From: Methylocella silvestris BL2
GTDB taxonomy: Bacteria; Pseudomonadota; Alphaproteobacteria; Rhizobiales; Beijerinckiaceae
Length of the DNA: 64,000 nt
NCBI RefSeq assembly: GCF_000021745.1
Contig: NC_011666.1
Coordinates: 620,001 to 684,000 of the forward strand
Reading direction: 5' to 3'
The notes under the pieces are model-generated. The model had not been told where the DNA came from and made no database searches. It saw nothing but the letters and a program-made list of their open reading frames with translations. The stretch's first letter is position 1; each line of letters begins with the position of its first letter. The position numbers and the translations under genes were made by a program. This document shows positions 39,819 to 49,084 of this stretch, piece by piece.

Positions 39819-42425
39819 TCATCGCGGTCTAGCTCGGCGCGGCGAAGGAGCGGCCATGGCGCGGTAGAAAAGGGCTTTGACGATTTCGACGAGCGCCAAA
39901 TAGGCAAGCGTCGCGCCTATCAGATAGGCGAAGAAGAGCGGCGGCGGCGCGACAAAGCCAAACCAATGACCGATGGGCGACAGCGGAAGCGCGATCGCCA
40001 CCGCGACGACCCCGAGCGCCATCGCGACGAGAAACCCGTTCGGCCGGCTCCGGAAGAACAGCCGGCGCGTGCGGATGGCGAACACGACCAGCACCTGCGT
40101 CGCCATCGATTCCATGAACCAGCCGGTCTGAAACAGCGATTCGCCAGCGCCGAACACCGCAATCAGAGCGTAGAAAGTGAGAAAATCGAAGATCGAACTC
40201 ACTGGCCCGAACACCAGCATGAAGCGTTCAATAAAGCCGATATCCCAACTCACCGGCAAGGCGATGGCCTCTGGATCCACTCCATCAAACGGGATGGCGA
40301 TCTCGGACACGTCGTAGAGCAAATTATTGAGCAGGATCTGGATCGGCAACATCGGCAGGAACGGCAGGAACAAAGCGGCCCCCGCCATGCTGAACATGTT
40401 GCCGAAGTTCGAACTCGACCCCATCAGGACGTATTTCGACACGTTCTGAACCGTTTGGCGTCCGCCGACGACCGCTTCGCGCACGACGGACAGGTCATGT
40501 TCGAGCAAGATCAGATCGGCGGCGGCGCGCGCGACGTCGGCAGCGCCGTCGACCGAGATCCCGACATCGGCGGCATGCAGCGCCGGCGCGTCGTTGATGC
40601 CGTCGCCCATGAAGCCGACGATATAGCCGAGCCGCTTCAGCGCCAGCAGGATCCGGAGCTTCTGCTGCGGGTTGACGCGGCAAAATAAATTGACCTGCGG
40701 CAACGCGCCCAGCAGCGCCTCGTCGGAAAGATGCGTCATCGCATCTCCGGTCAGCACGCCGGTAACCGGCACGCCGATTTCGCTGAAGACGTGACGGCTT
40801 ACAATTTCATTGTCGCCGGTCAGCACCTTCACCGCGACGCCCGCATCCGCCATGGACTTGATCGTCGCGCCGGCGCTGGCCTTCGGAGGATCGAGGAAAA
40901 CAGCGAAGCCGGCAAACACAAGATTGCATTCATCGACGATCGCGGCCGCTGGGCAGGCGTCGTCGAGGGTATGGCTCGCGACGCCGAGCGCGCGGAATCC
41001 CTGCGCGCCGATTTTTTCGAGAGTGGCCTCGAATGCGCGGCGCGTCTCCGGATCGAGGGCCTGCTCCTCGCCGTTCGCCGATTCATAGCGCACAGACAGG
41101 CGCAACAGATCCTCAGGCGCGCCCTTGACGATGAGACGCCGCTTCCCCTCGTGGGCGGCCAGCACGGACACGCGCCGGCGCTCGAAATCGAAGGGGACTT
41201 CGTCGATCTTGGTCCAGCCCGCCATGTCGAAAGGCTGAGCGGCGAGAATCGCCTCATCGAGCGGGCTTTTCATGCCGGTCTCGAAACGGCTGTTGATGAA
41301 GGCATAAGCGAAAGCGGAGGCGCTTTCCGCGCCGCGCCCGTCGATCACATGCACGAGCTTGATCGAAGCCTCGGTCAGCGTGCCCGTCTTGTCGGTGCAC
41401 AGCATGTCCATCGCGCCGAGATCGTGGATGGCGGAGAGGCGCTTGACGATCACCTTGCGCTTGGACAACGCCATCGCCGAGCGGGCCAGCGTGACCGTCA
41501 CGATCATCGGCAGCAGTTCGGGCGTCAGGCCGACGGCGAGCGCCAGCGCGAACAACAGCGATTCCAGCAAGGGCCGATGAAACCAGACGTTGACGACCAG
41601 AACGAAGATCACCATCAGCAGCGTGAGGCGCATGATCAGCATGCCGAAGCGGCCGATGCCGACCGTAAAGGCAGTCGCCGGCGGCTTTTCGGCAAGGCTC
41701 GTCGCCAGATGGCCGAGCGCCGTCCGCGCCCCGGTGCGGCAGATGACGATCGTAGCGGAGCCGCTGATGACGGACGTGCCGGCGAAGACGGCGTTCACGG
41801 CCCCGGCGGGGTTCTCGGCGCCCGAGGCCGTTTCGGTCGCCTGCTTTTCCGCCGGATAGGGCTCGCCCGTCAGAAGCGCCTGGTTGATGAAGAGATCGCG
41901 GCTTTCAAGCAGCCGAGAATCCGCCGGAACGAGATCTCCGGCGATCAATTCGACGACGTCGCCCGGGACCACTTTGTCGATCGGAATGCAAAGGATTGCG
42001 CCATCGCGCCGGACGCTCGCTTTTACCGCCACGGACCGGCGAAGCGCCTCGACTGCATTCTGCGCGCGGACCTCCTGGATGAAATCAAGCGTCATGCTCA
42101 GCATGACGATGCTGACCACAATGGCGAAACTCGGAATGTCGCCTGTCGCAGCGGACAATCCGCTCGCCGCAAGCAGAATGATGACCAGCGGGTTGCGGAA
42201 GCGGGACAGGAATTGCAGCCAAAGCGGCGATCGTTTGACGGCGGCGGCGTCGTTGGGTCCGACGGCCGCGAGCCGCGCCTCCGCCTCCGCAGCGCTAAGA
42301 CCGGCCGGCGTCGTCGACAAACGGGCGAGCAATAGCGCAGCCGGCATCCGCCACACATCTTCGGCGCTGATTTCGTCGGACTTCAAGTCGGGAGACGCCT
42401 CGCTGCGTCCTTGCATCAAATTCAT
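39819..42425 (-). CDS. mgtA: Magnesium-translocating P-type ATPase (MgtA type)
   Basis: 868 residues from the ATG at 42423-42425 (MNLMQGRSEASPDLKSDEIS); the longer frame to 42515 is not needed. The N-terminal actuator region (RFRNPLVIILLAASGLSAAT) precedes the phosphorylated Asp of the CTDKTGTLTE motif near residue 345, then the nucleotide-binding domain and GFMGDGINDAPALHAADVGI; the C-terminal half has six membrane segments. This is the type IIIB family that imports Mg2+ under limitation. No classic Mg2+ riboswitch leader could be identified in the 186-base intergenic gap. Confidence 0.9.
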   Translation of the reverse strand: MNLMQGRSEASPDLKSDEISAEDVWRMPAALLLARLSTTPAGLSAAEAEARLAAVGPNDAAAVKRSPLWLQFLSRFRNPLVIILLAASGLSAATGDIPSFAIVVSIVMLSMTLDFIQEVRAQNAVEALRRSVAVKASVRRDGAILCIPIDKVVPGDVVELIAGDLVPADSRLLESRDLFINQALLTGEPYPAEKQATETASGAENPAGAVNAVFAGTSVISGSATIVICRTGARTALGHLATSLAEKPPATAFTVGIGRFGMLIMRLTLLMVIFVLVVNVWFHRPLLESLLFALALAVGLTPELLPMIVTVTLARSAMALSKRKVIVKRLSAIHDLGAMDMLCTDKTGTLTEASIKLVHVIDGRGAESASAFAYAFINSRFETGMKSPLDEAILAAQPFDMAGWTKIDEVPFDFERRRVSVLAAHEGKRRLIVKGAPEDLLRLSVRYESANGEEQALDPETRRAFEATLEKIGAQGFRALGVASHTLDDACPAAAIVDECNLVFAGFAVFLDPPKASAGATIKSMADAGVAVKVLTGDNEIVSRHVFSEIGVPVTGVLTGDAMTHLSDEALLGALPQVNLFCRVNPQQKLRILLALKRLGYIVGFMGDGINDAPALHAADVGISVDGAADVARAAADLILLEHDLSVVREAVVGGRQTVQNVSKYVLMGSSSNFGNMFSMAGAALFLPFLPMLPIQILLNNLLYDVSEIAIPFDGVDPEAIALPVSWDIGFIERFMLVFGPVSSIFDFLTFYALIAVFGAGESLFQTGWFMESMATQVLVVFAIRTRRLFFRSRPNGFLVAMALGVVAVAIALPLSPIGHWFGFVAPPPLFFAYLIGATLAYLALVEIVKALFYRAMAAPSPRRARPR

Positions 42426-42611
42426 CGCCGGTTTTCCTGGGGACCGCCGCGCGGGAGGCGACGTCTGATCGGGACACGAGCAAAATCCAAGTGATCTTGC
42501 GCCGCAGCATGCCATTCAAAGTTGAGCGTGATCAATTCTTGAAAAGCGCTCCGCCCGTGGTCATCCATATCCGTGCCAGACTGGCGCATCCGCGCGAAAG
42601 GGAGATGAAGG

Positions 42612-43601
42612 ATGTTTGATGCAATCCTGATCGAAAAGGAAGGAGACCGCAGCAAGGCGAGTCTCGCGCGGCTTGACGACAGCCGGCTGCCCGAGGGCGA
42701 TGTTACGGTGCGCGTCAGCCATTCGACGCTGAACTACAAGGACGGGCTGGCGATCACGGGCCGGGGTCCGATCGTGCGGTCGTTTCCGCTTGTGCCGGGC
42801 GTCGACTTCACCGGCGTCGTCGAGGACAGCCGCGATGCGCGGTTCAAAGCCGGCGACTCCGTTCTGCTCAACGGCTTCGGCGTCGGCGAATCGCATTGGG
42901 GCGGCCTTGCAGGGCGCGCCCGCGTCAGCGCCGATTGGCTGATCCGGCTCCCCGAGCGATTGAGCGCAGCGCGCGCGATGGCGCTCGGCACGGCGGGCTA
43001 CACTGCGATGCTCTGCGTCATGGCGCTGGAGCGGCAGGGGGTTGCGCCCGGCGCCGGCGAAATCATCGTCACCGGCGCGGGCGGCGGCGTCGGCGGCGTC
43101 GCCATCCAGATCCTCGATCGTCTCGGCTACCGCGTCGTCGCCTCGACCGGCCGGCCGCAGGAGGCCGATTATCTGCGCGAGCTCGGCGCTGATGAGATCA
43201 TCGATCGCGCCACGCTCTCGGCGCCCGGCAAACCGCTCGCCAAGGCGCGCTGGGCCGGGGCGGTCGACAGCCTCGGCAGCCATACGCTCGCCAATGTATG
43301 CGCGGCGATGAAAGAAAATGGCGTGGTCGCCGCCTGCGGCCTTGCGCAAGGCATGGATTTTCCGGCGACCGTCGCGCCTTTCATCCTGCGCGGCGTCACG
43401 CTCGTCGGCATTAATTCGGTCTACCGATCGATCGCCGACCGCGTCGAAGCCTGGGACCGGCTCGCGCGGGAAATCGACGTCACGAAGCTCGACGCGATGA
43501 CGACGACCATCGGCCTCAAGGACGCCATCGCCGCCGCGGGCGATCTCATCGACGGCAAAATCCGCGGCCGCATCGTCGTTGCGATCGGAGACGAAACATG
43601 A
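42612..43601 (+). CDS. acuI: MDR/zinc-independent oxidoreductase, AcuI/YhdH family
   Basis: 329 residues of the quinone-oxidoreductase/medium-chain dehydrogenase fold. N-terminal catalytic domain (VRVSHSTLNYKDGLAITGRG, VPGVDFTGVVEDS) and a Rossmann domain with VTGAGGGVGGVAIQILDRLG binding NADPH. There are no zinc ligands. AcuI-type enzymes reduce acryloyl-CoA to propionyl-CoA; that this copy does so is a family-based call. It diverges from the MgtA gene. Confidence 0.88.
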   Translation: MFDAILIEKEGDRSKASLARLDDSRLPEGDVTVRVSHSTLNYKDGLAITGRGPIVRSFPLVPGVDFTGVVEDSRDARFKAGDSVLLNGFGVGESHWGGLAGRARVSADWLIRLPERLSAARAMALGTAGYTAMLCVMALERQGVAPGAGEIIVTGAGGGVGGVAIQILDRLGYRVVASTGRPQEADYLRELGADEIIDRATLSAPGKPLAKARWAGAVDSLGSHTLANVCAAMKENGVVAACGLAQGMDFPATVAPFILRGVTLVGINSVYRSIADRVEAWDRLAREIDVTKLDAMTTTIGLKDAIAAAGDLIDGKIRGRIVVAIGDET

Positions 43602-43623
43602 GCGCCGCCCCGCTATGAAAGGC

Positions 43624-45114
43624 TCAGGGTTCGTCCCGCAGATCGAAAGTGATTTCGGCGGCGAAGGAGCGCTGCGCCCCCTCCGGCGGCTTCGGGAAAG
43701 GCGAGGCTCTCGCAACCAGCGCGAGGCTCTCGATATCGAGGTCGGAATCGCCGCTTGAGCGCATTAGCGACACATTGGCGAGCTCGCCCGATTCCTCGAG
43801 CGTAAAAGAGACCACGGCGCTGCCCCGCGCCCCGCGCTCGCGCGCCGCCGGCGGATATTGCTTGGCGCGCTCCAGCATGCCGAACACGATGACCTTGTAG
43901 CTCATCTGTTCGTCGCCGCCCTCGGTCGGCAAAGGCACGGCGACGGCGCGGAAAATGGGCGGCCCGTTGTCGAAGGGAAGCTGCATCTCCTGCCCGCTCT
44001 TCGACGCGCCAAACCCGGCGGATTGCAGCGGCGCGCCCTGGCGATTGGCGCTGGCCGCCGCTGCCTCCCGGGCTGCAGCGCTCTTGGCCACCGCCGCGGC
44101 TTTCTTTTCCGCCCGTTCGGCGCGTTTTTGCTCGGCGCTCGCCTGCTCGGCCTGCCTCGCCTGCGCCCTTGCCGCTTTCGCCTGTTCGGCCTTTTCGGCT
44201 GCAGCCTGCGCGGCAGCGGCTTTTTCCTCCGCAGCCTTGGTTGCGGCGGCCTTGGCTTCAGCAGCCTTCGTTTCGGCAGCCTTCATTTGCGCAGCCCTGG
44301 CTTCTTCGGCCTTCGCCGCCTCAGCCTTCGCCGCGTCAGCCTTGGCTGCTTCAGCCTTAGCCGCGTCAGCCTTGGCCTGAGCCGCCTTTGCCGCCTCGGC
44401 TTTGGCCGCCTCGGCTTTGGCCGATTCAGCTTTAGCCGATTCAGCTTTAGCCGCCCCGGCTTTCGCCTCGTTCGCCGCAGCGGCGTCCCGTGCGGCTTTG
44501 GCTTCAGCGGCCTCCGCCGCTTTAGCGGCTTGATCGGCCTGTTGCTTCGCCTGCGTCGCCTTGGCTTGCTCCGCAGCCTTGGCCTGCTCGGCCGCCTTGG
44601 CCGCGGCTTGCCTTGCCTGTTCTTCCGCGGCTTTGGCTTCGGCCTGCTTGCTTGCAGCCTGCCGGTTCGCGGACTGCTTCGCAGCGGCTTCTTTCGCGGG
44701 GTCGGGCTTTGGTTGTTCGATCACGACTTCGATCGGCGTTTCCTTTGACGCCTCGGGCGGTGTGTCCCAGGGGCTTGCCCAGAGAAAAGCGAGCAGCAAG
44801 CAGGCATGCGCCACAAGCGATGCGGCCAGCACGAAGATCACGCCTCTGTCAAAGAAGGAGCCGGCCGGACGATCGGCGGCGAGCCTGTCATCCGCGCTGA
44901 CGGCGATTTCCGACTCCGCGTCGCTCAGGCCGCCGGCGCCAGATTCGTCGCGCGCCGCAAAATTCAGCTCGGCGCCGTCAAACTCCGTGGCCCAGAAATC
45001 CTGCGGAAAATCGCCATATTGCGTTGGATCATCTTCGAGCTTCAGGGCAGCGCCGGCCGCAAAGCCGCGCACGGCGGCTTTCGCACAGCTTCGAGGCGAC
45101 GCCGAATGCATCAT
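43624..45114 (-). CDS. TolA/TonB-like energy-coupling protein with Ala/Lys repeat stalk
   Basis: 497 residues from the first of two tandem Met codons (45112-45114). A long soluble, acidic N-terminal region of about 90 residues precedes the single membrane helix (GVIFVLAASLVAHACLLLAF, residues about 91-110). From about 140 to 370 is an Ala/Lys/Glu-rich low-complexity stalk (AKAEAAKADAAKAEAAKAE). The last 80 residues have the TonB C-terminal pattern (RGARGSAVVSFTLEESGELA, SPFPKPPEGAQRSF). It could act as TolA or TonB; no exbB/exbD or tolQR neighbour is seen. It occupies the usual place of rpsA after cmk. Confidence 0.8.
   Translation of the reverse strand: MMHSASPRSCAKAAVRGFAAGAALKLEDDPTQYGDFPQDFWATEFDGAELNFAARDESGAGGLSDAESEIAVSADDRLAADRPAGSFFDRGVIFVLAASLVAHACLLLAFLWASPWDTPPEASKETPIEVVIEQPKPDPAKEAAAKQSANRQAASKQAEAKAAEEQARQAAAKAAEQAKAAEQAKATQAKQQADQAAKAAEAAEAKAARDAAAANEAKAGAAKAESAKAESAKAEAAKAEAAKAAQAKADAAKAEAAKADAAKAEAAKAEEARAAQMKAAETKAAEAKAAATKAAEEKAAAAQAAAEKAEQAKAARAQARQAEQASAEQKRAERAEKKAAAVAKSAAAREAAAASANRQGAPLQSAGFGASKSGQEMQLPFDNGPPIFRAVAVPLPTEGGDEQMSYKVIVFGMLERAKQYPPAARERGARGSAVVSFTLEESGELANVSLMRSSGDSDLDIESLALVARASPFPKPPEGAQRSFAAEITFDLRDEP
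44170..44620. repeat. Low-complexity Ala/Lys codon repeats within the TolA/TonB-like gene
   Basis: Imperfect repeats of about 15 bases (GCCTTGGCTGCTTCA and close variants) encode KAEAA/KADAA units of the stalk. They are coding low-complexity, not a CRISPR or tandem satellite. Confidence 0.7.
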
Positions 45115-45345
45115 CCGCTCAATCTTCCCGTCCGGAGCCGCTGATGAGGGCCCGGTTATGCGGCGGCAGCGCTGGCGCCCAAGCAAGGCGCAGGGCGAGG
45201 CTGGAGAATTCCGCAATCAACTCAAATATGTAGAACAAATTTTGCAGCGCCGAAACGGCGCCGCGGACACAGTTCGCCAAAAACGGTCTCGCCGCTCGTG
45301 GCGTGGGCGCAATTAGACCCGCAATGAGGGCGGATTTTTGAAGGC

Positions 45346-45996
45346 TTAAAATGCCGGATGGCCGGCCCTGAGGGAATCGTGCGCGCTTTCCACGATGACA
45401 AGCGCCGCCTTGAAGGCCGCTTCGACGTCGAGCTTGGTGGTGTCGAGCACCACGGCGTCGTCGGCGGGTTTGAGCGGCGCCGCGGCCCGGCTCGAATCGC
45501 GCAGATCGCGTTTACGGATATCCTCGAGCACGGCGGCGTAATCGACCTTTTCGCCGCGTCCGCGTAATTCCAGGGCGCGGCGCGTGGCGCGCGCTTCGTC
45601 GCTTGCGGTGACGAAGATCTTGCAATCGGCGTCGGGGCAGATGACCGTGCCGATATCGCGCCCGTCCAGCAGCGCGCCGCCCGGACGGCCGGCGAAGCGG
45701 CGCTGCATGTCGACCAGCGCAGCGCGCACCTCAGGGATCGCGGCGACCACGGAGGCCGCTTCCGCCATGTCGCGGCTGCGCAGCCCCGCCTCGTCGAAAT
45801 CGGTCAGCGCAAGGCTTCGCGCGGCCGAAATCGCCGCCTCTCGATCGGAAAGGTCATGGCCGTGATCGAGCAGCGCGCGCGCCGTCGCCCGATATAACAG
45901 GCCGGTGTCGAGATGCGGCAGGCCAAAATGGGCCGCAAGCCGTCGCGCCAAAGTGCCTTTCCCGGACGCCGCCGGCCCGTCGATGGCGATAATCAT
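45346..45996 (-). CDS. cmk: Cytidylate kinase
   Basis: 216 residues. Phosphorylates CMP/dCMP with ATP. P-loop [15 protein letters not shown] at residues 7-21, CMP-binding [19 protein letters not shown], and [20 protein letters not shown] are typical. Overlaps the aroA stop by 4 bases (ATGA). In many relatives the next gene is rpsA, which is not found here. Confidence 0.96.
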   Translation of the reverse strand: MIIAIDGPAASGKGTLARRLAAHFGLPHLDTGLLYRATARALLDHGHDLSDREAAISAARSLALTDFDEAGLRSRDMAEAASVVAAIPEVRAALVDMQRRFAGRPGGALLDGRDIGTVICPDADCKIFVTASDEARATRRALELRGRGEKVDYAAVLEDIRKRDLRDSSRAAAPLKPADDAVVLDTTKLDVEAAFKAALVIVESAHDSLRAGHPAF

Positions 45997-47324
45997 GAAA
46001 AACGCGCTCCGAGGCTCTCCATCTGCGCCCGAAAATCCGGAAAGCTTGTCGCGATCATGCCGACATCGTCGATGGCGACGGGCTTTTGCGCGGCGAGGCC
46101 CAAAATGAGGAAGCTCATCGCGATGCGGTGATCGAGATGAGTGGCGACAAGGCCGCCGCCCGAAACCTCCGCGCCGCCTTCGACGATCAGATCGTCGCCA
46201 ATGATCTGCGGATCGACGCCGCAGGCGCGAAGGCCGGCCGCCACCGCCTCGAGCCGGTCGGATTCCTTGACCCGCAATTCGCCCAGTCCCCGCATCCGCG
46301 TCTGTCCGCGCGCAAATGAGGCTGCGACGGCGAGGATCGGATATTCATCGATCATGCTGGGCGCGCGGGCGGCCGGAACGTCGACGCCTTTGAGCGCCGC
46401 GCCCCTGACTCGAAGATCAGCGACCTCCTCGCCGCCTTCCTCGCGGCGGTCGATGATCTCGATATCGGCCCCCATTTCAAGCAGCGTCGTCAGAAGGCCG
46501 GTGCGCAGCGGGTTCATCATCATCGATTCGATGACGATGTCGGAGTTTTCGACGATCGTCGCCGCGACGAGCGCGAAAGCCGCCGATGACGGGTCGCCCG
46601 GCACCGCGACCGGCGCGGGCTTAAGCTCCGGCCTGCCCTGCAGCGTGATCTTGCGCCCGTTCTCGCCGAACGGCTCGACCTTCAGCGCCGCTCCAAAATA
46701 GCGCAGCATCTTCTCGGTATGGTCTCGGCTCGCCTCCGGTTCGATCACCGAGGTCTCGCCCGGAGAATTGAGGCCGGCGAGCAGCACCGCCGATTTGATC
46801 TGCGCAGATGCGACGGGGGATTTGTAGACGATCGGAATTGGTTCGGCCGTCCCTTTGAGGATGATCGGGCAGCGGCCGCCTTCCGCCTGCGACAGCGTTT
46901 GCGCGCCCATCATCATGAGCGGGTCAAGCACGCGCCGCATCGGCCGCGTGCGCAGCGAAGCGTCGCCGTCGAGCGTTGCGGTAATAGGATGGCCGGCGAC
47001 GACGCCCATCATCAGGCGCATGCCGGTGCCGGAATTGCCGAAATCAAGCGTCTCTTCCGGCTGGAGCAGCGAGCCGATGCCGCAGCCTTCGACGCGCCAT
47101 CGTCCCGGCGCCAGTCTTTCGACGCGCGCGCCGAGGGCGCCGCAGACTTTCGCCGTGTGGATGACGTCCTCGCCTTCGAGCAGACCGGTAATCTCGGTCG
47201 TCCCGACGCTGAGCAGGCCCAGAATCAGGGCGCGGTGCGAGATCGATTTGTCGCCCGGCGGCTTGATGCGGCCGGCAAGCGGCCCGCTTCGTTCCGCCGT
47301 CAGCCGGCTTGTCGCAACCTCCAT
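45993..47324 (-). CDS. aroA: 3-phosphoshikimate 1-carboxyvinyltransferase (EPSP synthase)
   Basis: 443 residues from ATG 47322-47324 ([20 protein letters not shown]) with AGAGGA closely upstream; the frame to 47402 is longer than needed. Catalyses the sixth step of the shikimate pathway. Signature blocks [34 protein letters not shown], and the catalytic [14 protein letters not shown]. The GNSGTGMRL region has alanine at the position just after it as in class II-like enzymes of soil bacteria, a hint only. Confidence 0.96.
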   Translation of the reverse strand: MEVATSRLTAERSGPLAGRIKPPGDKSISHRALILGLLSVGTTEITGLLEGEDVIHTAKVCGALGARVERLAPGRWRVEGCGIGSLLQPEETLDFGNSGTGMRLMMGVVAGHPITATLDGDASLRTRPMRRVLDPLMMMGAQTLSQAEGGRCPIILKGTAEPIPIVYKSPVASAQIKSAVLLAGLNSPGETSVIEPEASRDHTEKMLRYFGAALKVEPFGENGRKITLQGRPELKPAPVAVPGDPSSAAFALVAATIVENSDIVIESMMMNPLRTGLLTTLLEMGADIEIIDRREEGGEEVADLRVRGAALKGVDVPAARAPSMIDEYPILAVAASFARGQTRMRGLGELRVKESDRLEAVAAGLRACGVDPQIIGDDLIVEGGAEVSGGGLVATHLDHRIAMSFLILGLAAQKPVAIDDVGMIATSFPDFRAQMESLGARFS

Positions 47325-47535
47325 AAAATCCTCTTTTGCCGCAGCCCGAAGCCGGAGACGGCGCCGCCGAGAAAGGCTGGCCGTTGCGGCGCTGGTTAGC
47401 ATGGCGCCGGACGCCTTGTCATCAAAGGCCGCAGGCCAAGCTCAACTTCTATTTGACATGCGCGCCCGCGAACACTAACCGGACCGACAGTTGCGAGGGG
47501 CCTTTTGAAGTCCCTTCCCTGCAAGAGGTAAGTCC

Positions 47536-47892
47536 GTGGCCAAACCAGAACTCGGCAACAAGCGCCAATGCCAGAATTGCGGCACGCGCTTTTTCGATTT
47601 GAATAAAAATCCGATTGTCTGCCCGAAGTGCGGAACCGTTTTCCAGGGCGCGCCGCTCTCGCGCGCGGCGCAAAGGGCCGCCGCCGCCGATGACGATGAA
47701 GAAGCGGCCCCCGCGGAGCTTGTGTCGCTGGAGGAGGTCGACGCGGAGGCCGACGCCGACAAGCTCGTCGTCGCTGTCGACGAGGACGTCGAGATCGAGG
47801 TCGCCGACGATCCGTTCCTTGAGGAAGAGGAAGACGGCGACGACGTCGGCGATCTGATCGACGGAGACCGGGAGGACGACGAGGAGCCGTGA
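47536..47892 (+). CDS. TIGR02300 family (FYDLN acid) protein
   Basis: 118 residues. N-terminal zinc-ribbon-like part with two CxxC motifs (RQCQNCGTRFFDLNKNPIVC and PKCG), matching the FYDLN-type motif (FFDLNKNP), then a long acidic tail (almost every third residue Asp/Glu, ending EDDEEP). Start GTG 47536. Function unknown; the zinc ribbon and acidic tail suggest binding to nucleic acid or a basic partner. Its position between aroA and tRNA-Ala is conserved in alphaproteobacteria. Confidence 0.88.
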   Translation: MAKPELGNKRQCQNCGTRFFDLNKNPIVCPKCGTVFQGAPLSRAAQRAAAADDDEEAAPAELVSLEEVDAEADADKLVVAVDEDVEIEVADDPFLEEEEDGDDVGDLIDGDREDDEEP

Positions 47893-47915
47893 TTTTGGAG
47901 CCGTGATCTTTCAGC

Positions 47916-47944
47916 TTGTGCGCCCTTAGGGATGCGGCTATACA
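47916..47944 (+). promoter_or_regulatory. Promoter of tRNA-Ala
   Basis: TTGTGC (47916-47921), 17 bases, TATACA (47939-47944). Four of six and four-to-five of six matches; spacing ideal. Start near 47951 gives a leader of about 90 bases before the tRNA. Confidence 0.5.
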
Positions 47945-48039
47945 GCGGCCCTTCCCGCCGCGCGAAAGACGCGGCGGCGCGGCGCGACGCCGCGTTCGTC
48001 ATCCAGCCCAACCGGATGACGCGGAAGCTCGAAAGCGAT

Positions 48040-48115
<76 letters not shown>

Positions 48116-48296
48116 AATCCGCTTTCCGTTTGACTCACCAAATCAAATCGCGAGATCGAACCCTAACGGGACGGATCGAAGAAGGAGCATGGCGCCATCA
48201 CGGCGATGCGTCCTTTGAGCACACTGCTTTGACTTAAGCGATATATAATTCTATATAGCTATGGCGGGTTGATATCCTTCCCGCTGCGGGAGTGAG

Positions 48297-49025
48297 ATGC
48301 CGTCCCCCGATCCGTCAAACCCTGTCGCATTCTTCACAGCGCTCCGCCGCGGCTTTAGCGAGCGGCTGACGCGGCCGCGCGTCAGGGAAGTGGTCGTCGA
48401 CCGGCTGCTTGAAGATTGTTTTGCGGCGCTCGATCAAAGCTGCGGCGATGTGACGGGGCTTGCCTGCCGCCGCGGCTGCGCGACCTGCTGCGCTGTCCGC
48501 GTCGTCGCGACCGCCCCGGAAATTCTGCTGATCGCTCGGGCCATCAAATCGCAGCGCAGGAAAGCCGCCGAAGATCTGGGCCGCAGGATCGCCGCGGCCG
48601 CGCGCGCGACGCGCCAGCTCGACGAGTTGGACCGAATGGCGCTCGCCGCGCCTTGCCCCTTCGTCGGCGACAATATTTGCCTCATCTACGCGATCCGGCC
48701 CCTCGCCTGCCGCAGCCATGTTTCTTTCGACGAAGCCGCGTGCCTCGATGCGCTCGCGGGCCTGCCCGTCGAAATTCCGGTCTCGGCGATCCATCTGACG
48801 GCGAGAAGCTTGATCCAGAACGCCATGCAGGCCGCGCTGCGCGACACAGGTTACGCTTGGGGCATTTACGAATTGAACCAGGGACTGCGGATCGCACTCA
48901 AGGATCACGGCGCCGAACGGGCGTGGCTCGATGGCCATGACGTGTTTCGCAGCGCGCTGATAAACGACGTCAGCGAGCAGGAAATGGCGCAAGCCTTCGA
49001 CGCCATCAAAGAGCTCGGCGGTTGA
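48297..49025 (+). CDS. YkgJ-type cysteine-cluster protein
   Basis: 242 residues. Cysteines lie in a CRRGCATCC block (residues about 57-65), then PCPFVGDN-ICLIYAIRPLACRS and CLDAL; together these match the zinc- or iron-sulfur-coordinating YkgJ (DUF) family, whose function is unknown. The middle is helical. No signal peptide. It converges with the ROK-kinase gene across a hairpin. Confidence 0.82.
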   Translation: MPSPDPSNPVAFFTALRRGFSERLTRPRVREVVVDRLLEDCFAALDQSCGDVTGLACRRGCATCCAVRVVATAPEILLIARAIKSQRRKAAEDLGRRIAAAARATRQLDELDRMALAAPCPFVGDNICLIYAIRPLACRSHVSFDEAACLDALAGLPVEIPVSAIHLTARSLIQNAMQAALRDTGYAWGIYELNQGLRIALKDHGAERAWLDGHDVFRSALINDVSEQEMAQAFDAIKELGG

Positions 49026-49053
49026 GCGCAAACGCCGGTCGCGAGCCGTTTCA

Positions 49054-49072
49054 CGCCTCAATTTTTGAGGCG
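49054..49072. terminator. Hairpin between convergent YkgJ and ROK genes
   Basis: CGCCTCAA (49054-49061) and TTGAGGCG (49065-49072) pair perfectly with a TTT loop. No long T-run follows on either strand, so strength is uncertain. Confidence 0.5.
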
Positions 49073-49084
49073 ATGGCTTATGGA

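Noticed and set aside
40731-42335. 534-residue open frame opposite the MgtA-type gene
   Set aside because: Same codon-bias effect; composition is not protein-like.
42426-42611. Mg2+-sensing riboswitch (M-box or mgtA leader) ahead of the Mg2+ ATPase
   Set aside because: No matching structure could be recognised in the 186-base gap; too short for a typical M-box plus promoter.
44170-44620. Repeated 15-base units resembling a CRISPR or satellite array
   Set aside because: They are in frame with the TolA/TonB-like stalk and encode KAEAA-type repeats; no spacers of constant size.
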